From: Gloeopeniophorella convolvens
Taxonomy: Eukaryota; Basidiomycota; Agaricomycetes; Russulales
DNA length: 64,000 nucleotides
Direction: 5' to 3'
NCBI GenBank assembly: GCA_022496205.1
Contig: WTXD01000075.1
Span: 46,646-110,645, forward strand
Shown here: positions 1 to 10,253 of the stretch, in pieces
How the letters are laid out: each line of letters begins with the position of its first letter
Position numbering within the stretch: the first letter of the stretch is position 1
Position numbers and translations under genes: made by a program
The notes under the pieces: generated by a model
What the model saw: only the letters and a program-made list of their open reading frames with translations
Told to the model about the DNA's origin: nothing
The model's database searches: none

Positions 1-441
1 CCAAGTGAGGCACCAGCCGGGCTTGAGCCAATGTACGACGTACTCTACAAGCTGGGGCTGCAATACTCGGCGTACGCCGCAAGACAGAACTCTACGCCCA
101 AGCTGCTGGAATGGGTCATCGCTGCCGTCGACGAGCGATTCCAGGGCCATCGCGCGCTAAGTCTACTTCCGCAGTTGGCGATGAAGAAAGCAGAGCTGGC
201 AGGGTTCACGGGAGCGCTGGGCAAGACGATCAGCCACTCGCAGGACATCCTGGACAAGCTGAACTTCGAGACGGTCGGGGAGGTCTCGTATTTGACACAC
301 AAATACGATGGCGTGCGCTACTTCGCAGACGTCGGGCCCCATGACGTAAAGCAAGCGAAGCTGCAGGTTATAGATATGGCGACATTCTGGAAGGCCCAGC
401 GCGATATAGACATCGCGCAGAGGGGAGGTTCGAAGTTGTAG
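1..441 (+). CDS. 3' end of unknown protein (5' cut by window edge)
   Basis: The frame is open from base 1 and ends at TAG 439-441; the first visible ATG is at 31, but the frame continues upstream into the window edge, so this is the C-terminal 146 codons of a longer protein. It is a near-identical copy of the C-terminal half of the gene at 2827-3576, with only a few amino-acid differences. I recognise no domain; the sequence is mostly helical-looking and soluble. The conservation of protein sequence between the copies supports real coding. The 3' flank is also duplicated for about 80 bp past the stop. Confidence 0.55.
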   Translation, partial: PSEAPAGLEPMYDVLYKLGLQYSAYAARQNSTPKLLEWVIAAVDERFQGHRALSLLPQLAMKKAELAGFTGALGKTISHSQDILDKLNFETVGEVSYLTHKYDGVRYFADVGPHDVKQAKLQVIDMATFWKAQRDIDIAQRGGSKL

Positions 442-530
442 AACGGTCACATACATGTATATGACATAGATCGACCAAGTCCAATCATCAGCCAGATCAA
501 CAGATCCGCGAGAAAGTGGTGGTTTGTCGG
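1..530 (+). repeat. Direct duplication, copy 1 (pairs with 3133-3660)
   Basis: Bases 1-441 align base for base with 3133-3576, including the shared coding frame. Similarity continues past the stop codons (catacatgtat.. against catacatgtgta.., then atcgaccaagtccaat against atcgatcaagtccaat) and fades near the shared CG(C/A)GAGAAA at about 510-520. The period is about 3.13 kb. The left boundary lies outside the window. Confidence 0.8.
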
Positions 531-2607
531 GCTGAAGATCAGGTGCTGCTGCGTGTAGTGCAGAATCCAGATAGACGAGATCGGACAACAAACTGAGTTC
601 CGGGTCGTACTCTCGCAAACCCGAGCACATTCGTTCGTAGCCTTCTTGAGACCCGTTGATTGCGGTAGATAAAAACCTCGTAAGACACAAACGAAGATCT
701 CGAGAGGCTCGGAGGTAGGGAAGCGCAGGCGGTGACAGACGTCGGATGGGATAGGATCAATCAAGAGATGCTGCGCGTAGCCTTTGGATGAACTCCACTG
801 AGGTGCGAAGGGCATCCAGGTGGGGCACGGTTCCGTCTGGATCCTATTGGCTAGGACCAACGCCCGGATGGACATCAGGCCCTGAGAAGGTGCTTCCACC
901 ACCCTCACGAATCTCTGACGCCTCTGCAGGATCAAGGTCAATGTCGCGCCGTAGACTTGAGCTTCTTCCGGGACCTAATCTTTTCTTTCATCTAGCCCTA
1001 GCACCATGGGGTCTCATCATGATTGCGATCCCCGTCAGGCGGCCCTGGGACTCCGGACTGCCCAGCGTTTACGGGTCTTGTTCTCCTGTATCTGCATCCT
1101 GTAGATCGTCGGCTCCGCGATTATGTGTCGGCTCGGGGGTGTGCATACGTGTCGGCGCTGGCACTTGCGAAAAGCTATGCGGGGTGCTGTCCTGCACCAC
1201 AAACGTTAGGATTACCAAGGTGGGGCATTAAAACATCCTACCTATCCAGCCTGGGGTTCATTGCGTTTGGAATCGCTTGCAGATGACAAGCGCTCCCGAC
1301 AAGCAGGGGTTGGGGAGGAGTCCGTGGAATCGAGTCGCTGAGCATGTTGTAAAGGGAGCAGACTCGGCCCAGCGAGCGGTAACCCAGGTGCAGCACCTCC
1401 ATTAGATCCCGGAAGCATACCTCTTCCGCGGATTTTGGCATGCGTGTTGTACGCTGATTTCGAGACCGTCCGCAGGAGTAAGTTCAAGCAGTACTTTGTG
1501 TTGGAGCGCAAGTCGCGTTCGCACAGACTTCCGGCCGGGCCGCTCGCCCGGATCGCGGTATCACACGCACGATGCGGTTTCACACCGTGCTATCCGATTC
1601 GCTCCTCCGGCATTCTGACTGGGGTCCATCTGCTGAGCGTTATCACCAAATCCACACGGGACTCTAATGGCCGACTGCCTGATGTCCTTGCTAGTGCCCA
1701 ATTCTCCAAGAGTGGTCCACATATCACTGCGTGTTCAATCCTCCGGCATCAACCCGCAGTGCCATGACAGATTGTACTATTTGCGGTTTCACCACGCCAA
1801 TTAGGCAGCCTTGCTTACACCGCCTTCAACGGCTGGTTTGTAAAAACTCCAAGCAAGGGTTTTCTTCCAGGTAGTGTCATCCCATCCGAACTTCTCGAAG
1901 GCGCCTGTAAATGCTATGTTGTGACCGCTGTAACTGAAAGCGATGTCGGTCATTTGCAGGCAAACCCTATATGTGTACCAATAGCCGGCATGTTTCGAGC
2001 AGTTTCCGAGAAGGCGAACAATTATAATAGTCCCATGATCCCGAGATACGGTATGAGTCTTCCTTGTGTCTTGCAAAGGAGCATCAAACATTCTTCAGAC
2101 GCTCGCAGTACAGCCAAGCAAGAAAGCTCGGAATGAGCTGTACCCCAAGGCGCACGTAAATGGATTCTAAGAAAAAAAAAAGCCCGGAATGAGAAACCTG
2201 AGAAGATATGTTGCAAAAACCTAGCCGTTCAACAAGTACTCTGCCATGGGAAACTCTTGTGTTCCTCCGCCCTCGAGGTCGATTGAAGTCGCAGCGTTCT
2301 GAGAGCGCGCAGCTTTTGCCAGTTGGGAAATTGGGATTGTCGTACTTCGTTCGTACACGTCGGTACGCCCCAATCCTTCTCGTGAGCAGTGAAGTTACGT
2401 GGCTCCCGTCCTTAGGAACTTGTACATCATGCGTAGACGGGAGCCGGCCCATCATTATTCCACCGTCCTCGACCCGTTCTACCAGGAGCGCCGTACACAT
2501 GCCGTGTCACCTTGGCACGAGGAAAGGCACAGCGCTAGCGACCTTGCGAACGCCTAGTATTAAGTGGCTTTGGAAATCCGCTCGTTATGTATCCCAGAGC
2601 TGATGTA
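442..2607. other. Gene-poor stretch, possible minus-strand F-box/LRR relic
   Basis: Apart from the small minus-strand ORF at 1804-2091, no gene can be supported here. On the minus strand, 540-700 reads as a short Leu-rich segment (SLLSDLVYLDSALHAAAPDL) in the same position relative to the duplicated gene as the more convincing LRR-like fragment at 3650-4000. This suggests that the duplication unit once included part of a convergent minus-strand gene, now decayed. Confidence 0.3.
1804..2091 (-). CDS. Small hypothetical protein (doubtful)
   Basis: An ATG-initiated minus-strand frame of about 95 codons starts at 2091 and ends at TAA near 1804. The C-terminal half reads like a folded protein, with aromatic-rich segments such as FEKFGWDDTTWKKT, and no low-complexity sequence. 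I do not recognise a family, and there is no paralogue in the window to test it against. It could also be a spurious ORF or one exon of a longer gene on the minus strand. Confidence 0.25.
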
Positions 2608-2826
2608 TAGTTATCCTTGGCAGCATCGCCCGTACGCGAACGTATATATGTAACTCGCTCACGGGAGGGTATACCCAACAACGCATCCCACATCAGCAAG
2701 CATGAGGTGATTCGACAAACTCTCTCCATTCAGGAATCGTCTGACTCCGTTCTAAGTTCTGTGCCACGCACCACACGCGAACCGCCGACCACGCACAGAG
2801 ACTCCTCCAACCATGTCGACCTGTCG

Positions 2827-3576
2827 ATGGAGGACCTATGCCGCAAAGTGGAAAGGCAACTCGGGATCCCTGGCGCTGAGGTCAGCTTCCTGAAGGACGA
2901 CCCAGCCGAAATCGAGGCCACCATAACCCTGGTCACCAAGGTTTTCTGCGAGCGCGACCAGTTGACGCTGCACCTCATGCGGCGGAACCCTATCCTCACC
3001 CACAAAGCGTGGACATCCTTCACCACTGGCGTCACGCGTGCCAGCGCGCTAGCGGGCTTTACGCCGGTTGTCAAGGTTGGTGGGGCTATAGTTAGCGTGG
3101 TGCTAATGGCGCCGTTCGAACTTCCTCTCCCGCCAAGCGAGGCACCGGCAGGACTCGAGCCGCTCTACGATGTATTCCACAAGCTGGGGCTGCAATACTC
3201 GGCGTACGCCGCAAGACAGAACCCCACGCCCAAGCTGCTGGAATGGGTCATCGCTGCCGTCGATGAGCGATTCCAGGGCCATCGCGCGCTAAGTCTACTT
3301 CCGCAGTTGGCGATGAAGAAAGCAGAGCTGGCAGGGTTCACGGGAGCGCTGGGCGAGACGATCAGCCACTCGCAGGTCATCCTCGACAAGCTGAACTTCG
3401 AGACGGTCGGGGAGATCTCGTATTTGACGCACGAATACGATGGCGTGCGCTACTTCGCAGACGTCGGGCCCCATGACGTAAAGCAAGCGAAGCTGCAGGT
3501 TATAGATATGGCAACATTCTGGAAGGCCCAGCGTGATATGGATGTCGCGCAGAGGAGGAGAGGTTCGAAGTTGTAA
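2827..3576 (+). CDS. Unknown protein, fuller copy of the gene at the left edge
   Basis: The frame is open from just after a TAG at 2608-2610 to TAA 3574-3576. The first in-frame ATG is 2827, giving 249 residues; sense-like sequence before it (2617-2826) may mean that an upstream exon is missing from this model. The first third (MEDLCRKVERQLGI...) looks like a helical N-terminal region, followed by one hydrophobic stretch at about residues 88-102 (GGAIVSVVLMAPF). The C-terminal 146 residues match the partial gene at 1-441 almost exactly. I know no family for it. The duplicate copies are coding-conserved, and most differences between them are silent or conservative. Confidence 0.5.
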   Translation: MEDLCRKVERQLGIPGAEVSFLKDDPAEIEATITLVTKVFCERDQLTLHLMRRNPILTHKAWTSFTTGVTRASALAGFTPVVKVGGAIVSVVLMAPFELPLPPSEAPAGLEPLYDVFHKLGLQYSAYAARQNPTPKLLEWVIAAVDERFQGHRALSLLPQLAMKKAELAGFTGALGETISHSQVILDKLNFETVGEISYLTHEYDGVRYFADVGPHDVKQAKLQVIDMATFWKAQRDMDVAQRRRGSKL

Positions 3577-3660
3577 AAGGTCACTCATAGTCGCATACAT
3601 GTGTATATATGGCGTAAATCGATCAAGTCCAATAGCCAAACTGTTTATTAGGTCCACGAG
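3133..3660 (+). repeat. Direct duplication, copy 2 (pairs with 1-530)
   Basis: This is the second copy of the segment described at 1-530. The duplication covers the 3' part of a gene of unknown function plus about 80 bp of its 3' flank, in direct orientation. Confidence 0.8.
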
Positions 3661-4040
3661 AAACGAACAGTTCAAGCGCTTCGGTACATGCGCCTAAAAG
3701 TGTGTAGTAGCCCGCGCATCGCGGCAGTAAATCCAGGCAGCAGCCGGTAATATTCAGTGAAGTGTAACCGTCGAGATGGAGGTTTTGCAGTTGCGGCGCT
3801 GGCCTAGCGAGGAGCGCGTTCGACAACGACAAGGTGTATCCAGATGAATTCTGCCCCAGAACTGATATAGCCGGATCGGATGCTCCATGCATGCAGAGAA
3901 GATGCAGGTGTAGGCGACACGGAGAAGCAAAACGATGTCTCACCACATTTGACGTACGCTCGCGGGCGCCTGCACGAAGATGCGCCCTGCACGGCGTAAG
4001 GTGTCCAAAGCCTCGGAAAACGACCAAGGGCAGATGAGAG
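3650..4040 (-). pseudogene. F-box/LRR-like fragment, degenerate
   Basis: A minus-strand reading frame here contains a leucine-rich segment typical of the C-terminal LRR part of basidiomycete F-box proteins: PAPQLQNLHLDGYTSLNI, then LLGACTEALELFVSR. No F-box helix, convincing start or further exons are seen, and the upstream part of the frame is not protein-like. I call it a remnant; it is weak evidence and could be chance. Confidence 0.3.
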
Positions 4041-4054
4041 TCAAATGCATCCAA

Positions 4055-6450
4055 GGGAACATTGCCAGGAACTATGTGGATTGGTGCACTGATAGGTGGC
4101 TGAACCCTATATCTGCGACATTAGATGAAGGTGAGGCGCAGAGCCGCTGCTATTATGCGTACCGTCATCAGAACCTCCGTCTCTTTGGGCGATATATTGT
4201 TATAATACCATCCCAGGAAGAGACCGGAAGGCATGGAGTCGGGGGGAGGAGGCGAATGCCAGATTGGTGGCCAGCACTGGTGGCTGCGCGCGAGACGTTG
4301 CGAGAATAGATCTCTAAACTCCGTCGACGGCTCGGAGTCGGAGATACACCGGAACATGCCGGAAGCTCAGCCCGCCGCGTCGCAGCGACGACTCCTCGAG
4401 CTGCCACCTACGTTCGTCTCACAGGGCCCTCCTAGCCTAATAGACCCTCGCAGTCCAAGCGATCGTCTCTTTGCATTGATGATTGTGGTTTACCCGTACG
4501 AAGGGCTGTCTCATGCCCTTGATTCGCCTCTGCTCTGGCCCCGAAACCTCTGATCGAACCATCATGGCGCCGGCACTGACGCAGGCAATTGGACCCTCGC
4601 TAGGTCAAGCTTTAGAGCCAGTCAACATAAGTAGGTACTATACCAGATGTATAGAGCGGGATCAATAACAGATGACAGTTCTGCGCCCTATTGTGAGGTC
4701 CCCCGTCTGCCACCGTATCCGCATCGCCTATAATTTGACTCCCTGATTCTTGCTTCCTGATAAGGGTCTGCACTACGTGCTGGCACTGATATATCCTTTC
4801 TGGTCAAAAGGATACCCTCGCGCACGTCGTAAACTGTCTCTTTGACCGTATACTGGACACCGATGCACGACAACATCTCGAAGACTATTCTTCCTCCTGC
4901 AATCGATATTTCGTGTGCTGGACCCCCAGAAGTGTCCCGTGCATAGCAAATAGAAAGCCGCCCACGCAGAATATCGCCAATCATCACACTCCGTGGTACA
5001 GGACGCCACTCCGCCGCATTTAGGTTATCATCGTGACCGGTGCGAAAGCAAGCGCACATCATGCATCGCCGCTCGCTGAATGCTCCCCTTCATGTTGCGC
5101 GGAGACACAATGGCCTATGGCAAAGGTCTCATCCGCTAATGTGAGCGCCTTGATCATGCTCGCTATTATTTTCCTTGCTGATTTCCATACGAGACAAACC
5201 CCTCTACGTACCCTCCGATTGTATGGCAACGTAACTGTTTGAACGTTCACGTCTTCGGTTGGCGGCGCCATGGCCCCGCGGCGCTGCCATGCATCAACGT
5301 CTTGTGCCACAGGTGGGCATCGTGTCCCGCGCTGCAGTTGCCGTGCTCTCAATTACCTAGTCTTGACTACGACTATGTAACTACCATCGTAAGTACCGGT
5401 CTCGGACGCACGCGCGCGGGCGCCTCGCGCGCGGACTTGCACTCCAACAGAATTGAATATGCAAGGTAGTGCCGTAAGTACCAACGCGGCCGGCAACCAT
5501 CACCACCCTCGCGGTCACCTCGGACCTTTGGGCGCGCGAGAGCGGAACCGCCAACACTGATCGTGAATGTGTGCAGACCCATACGATGATCCGGAATACC
5601 TACATGTTAAGTTCGCTTGTGCGTCGACGATTCGAGTGCGGTCCGTCGTGCTACCATGCACTGTGCATCACAGCATGTACGAGACGTCCTCGTATCGCGC
5701 GACGTCGGTGCCGTGATGTGGCCGATTAAAGTCAGCACTGTCACGCGTCTGTCGCAGGCGTCGCAGCGCCTAGTGGATTCCGCCAGGTTGCCGCCAGCGT
5801 ATGGGCATATGAACGAATCGGGGCGGCGCAGTGCGCCCCAACGCCGCGCGTGGGATTGCCTCGTGGGTGCCCGCCTTGGAAAAGCGCTGCATGAAACAAC
5901 GGCCACCTGCCACGAACCGCCGTTGCTCGCGAACGACGTCGCATTTAGCCTCCGCGACGCCCGATGCTTGATTGTTGCGTACTCACTTACTTAGATGCAC
6001 GGTGATGCTGGGCGATCAATCGTACGTTTGGCGCCCCTGGCGGCGGTGCAAGCCTCGTACGGATAACGCAACTCTAAATGCCATTGGAGTGATCGCGAAG
6101 CCCGCCACCGAGGACACGATCAGGCATCGATATTGACGGATTCCCATGCATAATCCTTCCATCAGGCGTCTTAGCAGCATCCGTGCACTCGTATAGACAA
6201 AAGCAGGCATGCCATGATCACACGTATGTGGAACGACTGACGCAGATCAAGGATGGGGGTAAAGACTGGGATTCCACTGTTCGTCCGGATATCGACAGGA
6301 ACAAACGAAGGTAGCAACAGACAAAGGCAACCCGACGCACAACAGTCCACCGAATATATCGTTCAGACAGGGGGTACGAAAGGTAGCAAGAAATGGGTGC
6401 GCGCGCCGCGTGGGAGGTGGCGCGCCGCGAGTTGATGAAGCGCTGCGAAT
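4055..6450. other. Intergenic, no supported gene
   Basis: About 2.4 kb of moderately GC-rich DNA without a convincing coding region. The longest candidate, a minus-strand ORF at 4688-5062 (124 codons), has no recognisable domain or paralogue. No transposon ends, tandem repeat or RNA gene was found by eye. Confidence 0.4.
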
Positions 6451-7350
6451 TTACGCCATCTTTGGGGGATACTTGCCGAGGGGGATCGTGAAGATGTCCT
6501 CGTCGGTGAGCAGCTCGGCAAGACCGCAGTAGTAGGCGATGAATGCAGTTAAGATGCCGAAACCTCCGCCAGCCTTGCCAATGTTCGCGTTCTTCTGGTA
6601 GTCGGCTGCAGCCATCGAGTCAGTAAATTGCAAGATACAGCTCTGTAGATGCACCTACCGACAGCGAGGAGCATGAAGGTGATGGTGAGCGAGAAGAAGA
6701 GCACGCTCAGACCGACGGACTTGCGCAGAGAGCCGATGCTGCAAGTACAGGCATGAGTTTCGGCGATCGTAGCGCCGCTGAGCAGAGAACGTACAAGAAG
6801 AGGAAGGTAACAATCATCCAGGAGGTAAGGTAGATGGCGATCGCATCGGTCTCTTTGGCGGGGTCGGCAGAGGCAGCATATGCGTCCGCAATGCCAGAGC
6901 CGGGAATAAAAAGAGTGGCAAAGGAGAGCCAGAAAGCACCGTAGGACGTGAAGGCTGTCGCGCGATAACGTCACGTGAGCTCGGTGATGGGATAGGAAAA
7001 ATGCGAAGAACGGAAAGACCCACCAGTCGCGCCAAAGGTGTTGCCCGTGGCAAACTCCCACATGCCCGCCAGGAACTGGGCGAGGCCACCACAGAAGAGG
7101 GCCATACCGACGACAACGTTGGGCGTGTCAATGCCGCGTGCATTCACGTTGTAGAGCGAGAGGATGAGCGTTGTGGACGCGAAGGAGAACAGGCCGCTGA
7201 GAAGGAGCGTGTCAATGCCGAGGAAACTCACGTAGATAAAGTTACGTACAGAGGGCCGGGGTTGCCGAGCTTGATGCGGCGAGCGGGAGGATGGGACGCG
7301 CCGACAACATAGTGAGCCTCGACATCGGACGTTTTAGAGCTGGAAGCCAT
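6451..7350 (-). CDS. Acetate/ammonium transporter, GPR1/FUN34/YaaH family (copy A)
   Basis: Five exons on the minus strand: 7250-7350, 7024-7196, 6795-6954, 6659-6738, 6451-6605 (669 nt, 222 aa), all with GT-AG introns and consistent phase. The family is unmistakable: the NPGPLGL signature at residues 30-36 (canonical NPAPLGL), then GLFSFASTTLILS, MALFCGGLAQFLAGMWEF and FGATAFTSYGAFWLS. Known members (yeast Ady2/Ato, Aspergillus AcpA) are six-helix plasma-membrane carriers for acetate and related monocarboxylates, implicated in ammonium export. The length is usual for the family. It is the head-to-head partner of the gene at 9125-10253 and shares all four intron positions with it. Confidence 0.93.
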
Positions 7351-9124
7351 TTGTACGACAGTGGTTAGGGTAGTTCCGGGAGGGGTTTTATGCGCTAGAT
7401 AGCGACGAGGACAAAGGGTCAGAAAAGAGTGACAAGGAAAGACCGAGACGGGGACGTGGGTGGTCGAGAGGATGGCATGAAAGGGAGGCGGGGCTGCATA
7501 AATACGTCGTGTCGATTCCCGGTGCTATTCGAGCACAAATTAGGCTAGCCGATCGCCCCCCGATGTTCGACAGTGCAAACGAATAACCATACATGCATGT
7601 ACATAAGATTGGCGCCTTTGGTTACGATGTCAATTGTTCCTCCTGGACGCACGCGTGCTGATGGCTACTAGGCAGGCACAGAGAGGACCCCATCGCAGAA
7701 CGACGCAAGATGGAGACTAAGTGATGGGCACAGGCAAGCACGGTCGTTTCCAGAGCAGAATGTGCCAATGTGGGGAGAGGGGAAGCAGTGTGAGTGTAGC
7801 TAGAGCGGCTAAGTCTCCGTCGTGAAGACACATCTGGGAAGGTTCAGCGCCGCGCTTGGCACTTTTGCAAATGCAGCGCTGGTACGTGTCCAACGGGCAA
7901 ATCAGCTTCTAAATACGGGAGCTTGTAGTGCACCTCTCGAGAATATGACCGCAAGCATTGAGCGAGAATCGCCAGACTTCAGCATTAGTATCAATTCGCA
8001 CAGGCGAAGCGCTATGCAAGCTAGAGGTAGGTGACGGGCGGGTTGCGCTCTGCAAGACTGAGCGCGGGTCATGCGGGGCGGGAACTCGTAGGTCAAGAAA
8101 ATATTCGTCCCCCGCCCTCGGAATTTGCCGGCTTGCGATTACGAACGTCCATCACGAGACATTGTGCTCGAGATGGGCGCGCTCTAAGCTCTTGACGTCC
8201 ACTTCAATATGAAACATCGAGCTGCATGCCCGTCGTCCACAGAAGCGGACTCGCGGAGAAGACTCTGCAGAAAAGAAGCAAGGAGAAATTTCGTGCTCCC
8301 GGCCGGGAAGAGTTCGAAGGAGGCTGTGCAGCGATACGACATTCAACTTCGACTGGGGGTCCATCCTCTAGAGGGAATGAAGGGGAAGAAGTCCGACAAG
8401 TGGCCGTCGGAGGTGCCCTGAGATCTGGCAAGCACCACCTCGTTTCCGGGAGTCTGGCCCACGATCGGATCGCTCGCAAATGCAAATTCCGCGTGGAGGC
8501 CTTCCATTTACTCACGGATTCCCTTCTGCGTTGTCCCAGTCTTTTGGGGCGCTCAACGCCAAGACGGGCGGCACTTTTCTCCCGACGCTGCACGACAAAG
8601 GCGAGGCAGATGCAATACAGGACGGGCGCGCTCGGGCGCCCCCAGTAATTGCGCGTGAAGAGGTAGGCGCAAAGGCCCTCACCCCACGGTTTATCGAAGG
8701 TTACAGCCACCGACGCGCACAGCGGCCCAAGAGCGCATCTACTTTTCCATCCTGGGCCAAATCGTGACGGGGGCAGGTGGATCGATTGGACCCGTGCGGA
8801 TTCAGAGGGCGTTGCATACAACGCGCTGTATGAGATTGCCCGTCCATTTGGGGCAGTTCCTGTGCGAGAGAGCGGCAGGGGCAACAACGCCGTGTCCTCG
8901 CTCGTGCGACCGGACGTGTTCTCCCCAGCGCTTCCGCGGGATCGAATCTATTTATTCATTACCCGCGGCCATCCATGGCACCATCTGACCACTTCAGAAC
9001 ACGGCTAGCTTCCCCACGGCCCCTTATCGAGGGTTCTTGTCCTTTATAAACCTGCTCCAACTTCGCCTCTGAGACCTTGCGCTTGCCCGCTCTCCTCCAC
9101 CCTCACGCACAAGGAAGCTCAGAT
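7351..9124. promoter_or_regulatory. Shared divergent intergenic region of the two ATO genes
   Basis: A stretch of 1.77 kb lies between the start codons of the two divergently transcribed transporter paralogues and must hold both promoters. A minus-strand frame of 227 codons (8204-8887) is open but resembles no protein and overlaps equally open plus-strand frames, so I do not call it. No tandem repeat was seen. Confidence 0.5.
9043..9050 (+). promoter_or_regulatory. TATA-box-like element of ATO copy B
   Basis: TTTATAAA lies 75 bp before the ATG at 9125, a usual distance for a fungal TATA element with a short leader. Confidence 0.5.
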
Positions 9125-10253
9125 ATGTCCGACGTCGAGAAGGCCGAGACCGTCAATGCCCACCGCGCACCTATGACCAGTGCACCGCGCCGTAGCCGTC
9201 TGGGCAACCCTGGCCCGCTGTGCGTATTCTTTTACCCTTTGCGCTGTCATGCCCTTCTGACGACACCCTTATTTTAACTTCTTGTTCCTGCTCTCTGTCG
9301 GTCATCATTGTGCTGCGCACACAGTGGCCTCTTCTCCTTCGCGTCGACGACGTTGATCCTCTCCCTGTTCAACGTCCATGCGCGTCATATCACCGTGCCC
9401 AACGTCGTTGTCGGCATGGCGCTCTTCTGCGGTGGTCTCGCACAGTTCCTCGCTGGCATGTGGGAGTTCGCGACGGGCAACACCTTCGGTGCTACTGGTG
9501 AGTGGGTTGCCCCATTTCGGGCCTCTACCGTCGCATACCCCACGAACCCCGCATTGCATGTTGTGCCCAGACCTCGGGTAAACCATCGCCCCATCATGTG
9601 GCGGCGCATCGGGCCCCGAGCTGCGTCCGGACGGGGATGCGAAGGGTCATGGGTATTCCATTTCTCCGCGGCCCGGCGCGGGCCGTCTTTTCGTGGCGTC
9701 GTTGAAGGTCTTTGACATGCATGTGCTGACTCTGGAGCCCTTGCAGCGTTCACGTCCTACGGCGCCTTTTGGCTCTCGTTCGCGACGATCCTGATCCCGA
9801 ACTCTGGTATTGGTGCTGCATATGCCGCCGATCCGGGCATGGAAGATGATGCCATTGGTATCTTCTTGATCTCTTGGATGATTATCACGTTCCTCTTCTT
9901 GTAAGCGACCTCTACCGACTCGTGACGCGTTGTTTCTAATAATGCGTGCGCCCCGTAGCCTTGGCGCGCTGCGCAAGTCTGTTGGCCTGACTGCGCTTTT
10001 CTTCTTCCTCACGCTGACCTTCATGCTCCTTGCCATTGGTGCGTGCTAAGCGCCTCTGCAGTACCTGTGGCCCGAGTCCCTGACGCGCTCTCCAGGCAAC
10101 ATGATGAAGAAAACCGACATCCTCAAGGGCGGAGGATACCTCGGCATCATCACTGCATTCATTGCATACTACTGCGGTCTGTCGGAGATGCTCACCAACG
10201 AGGACGCCTTCACGCTCCCCCTCGGCAAGTACCCTCCGCGCCGCATCGATTAG
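9125..10253 (+). CDS. Acetate/ammonium transporter, GPR1/FUN34/YaaH family (copy B)
   Basis: Exons 9125-9219, 9325-9497, 9747-9900, 9959-10038 and 10096-10253 total 660 nt (219 aa). Intron phases match copy A exactly; exons 2 and 4 have the same length in both copies (173 and 80 nt). It carries the NPGPLGLFSFAS signature, the FGATAFTSYGAFWLS block and a short polar C-terminus ending PPRRID. Six transmembrane segments are expected for a plasma-membrane acetate/ammonium carrier. Main differences from copy A are the N-terminal tail and the loop after the third helix (two residues shorter). The pair is an inverted duplication; the long intron 2 (about 250 bp) is specific to this copy. Confidence 0.93.

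Noticed and set aside
8204..8887. 227-codon minus-strand ORF between the ATO genes
   Set aside because: No domain, no paralogue, and plus-strand frames overlap it equally well.
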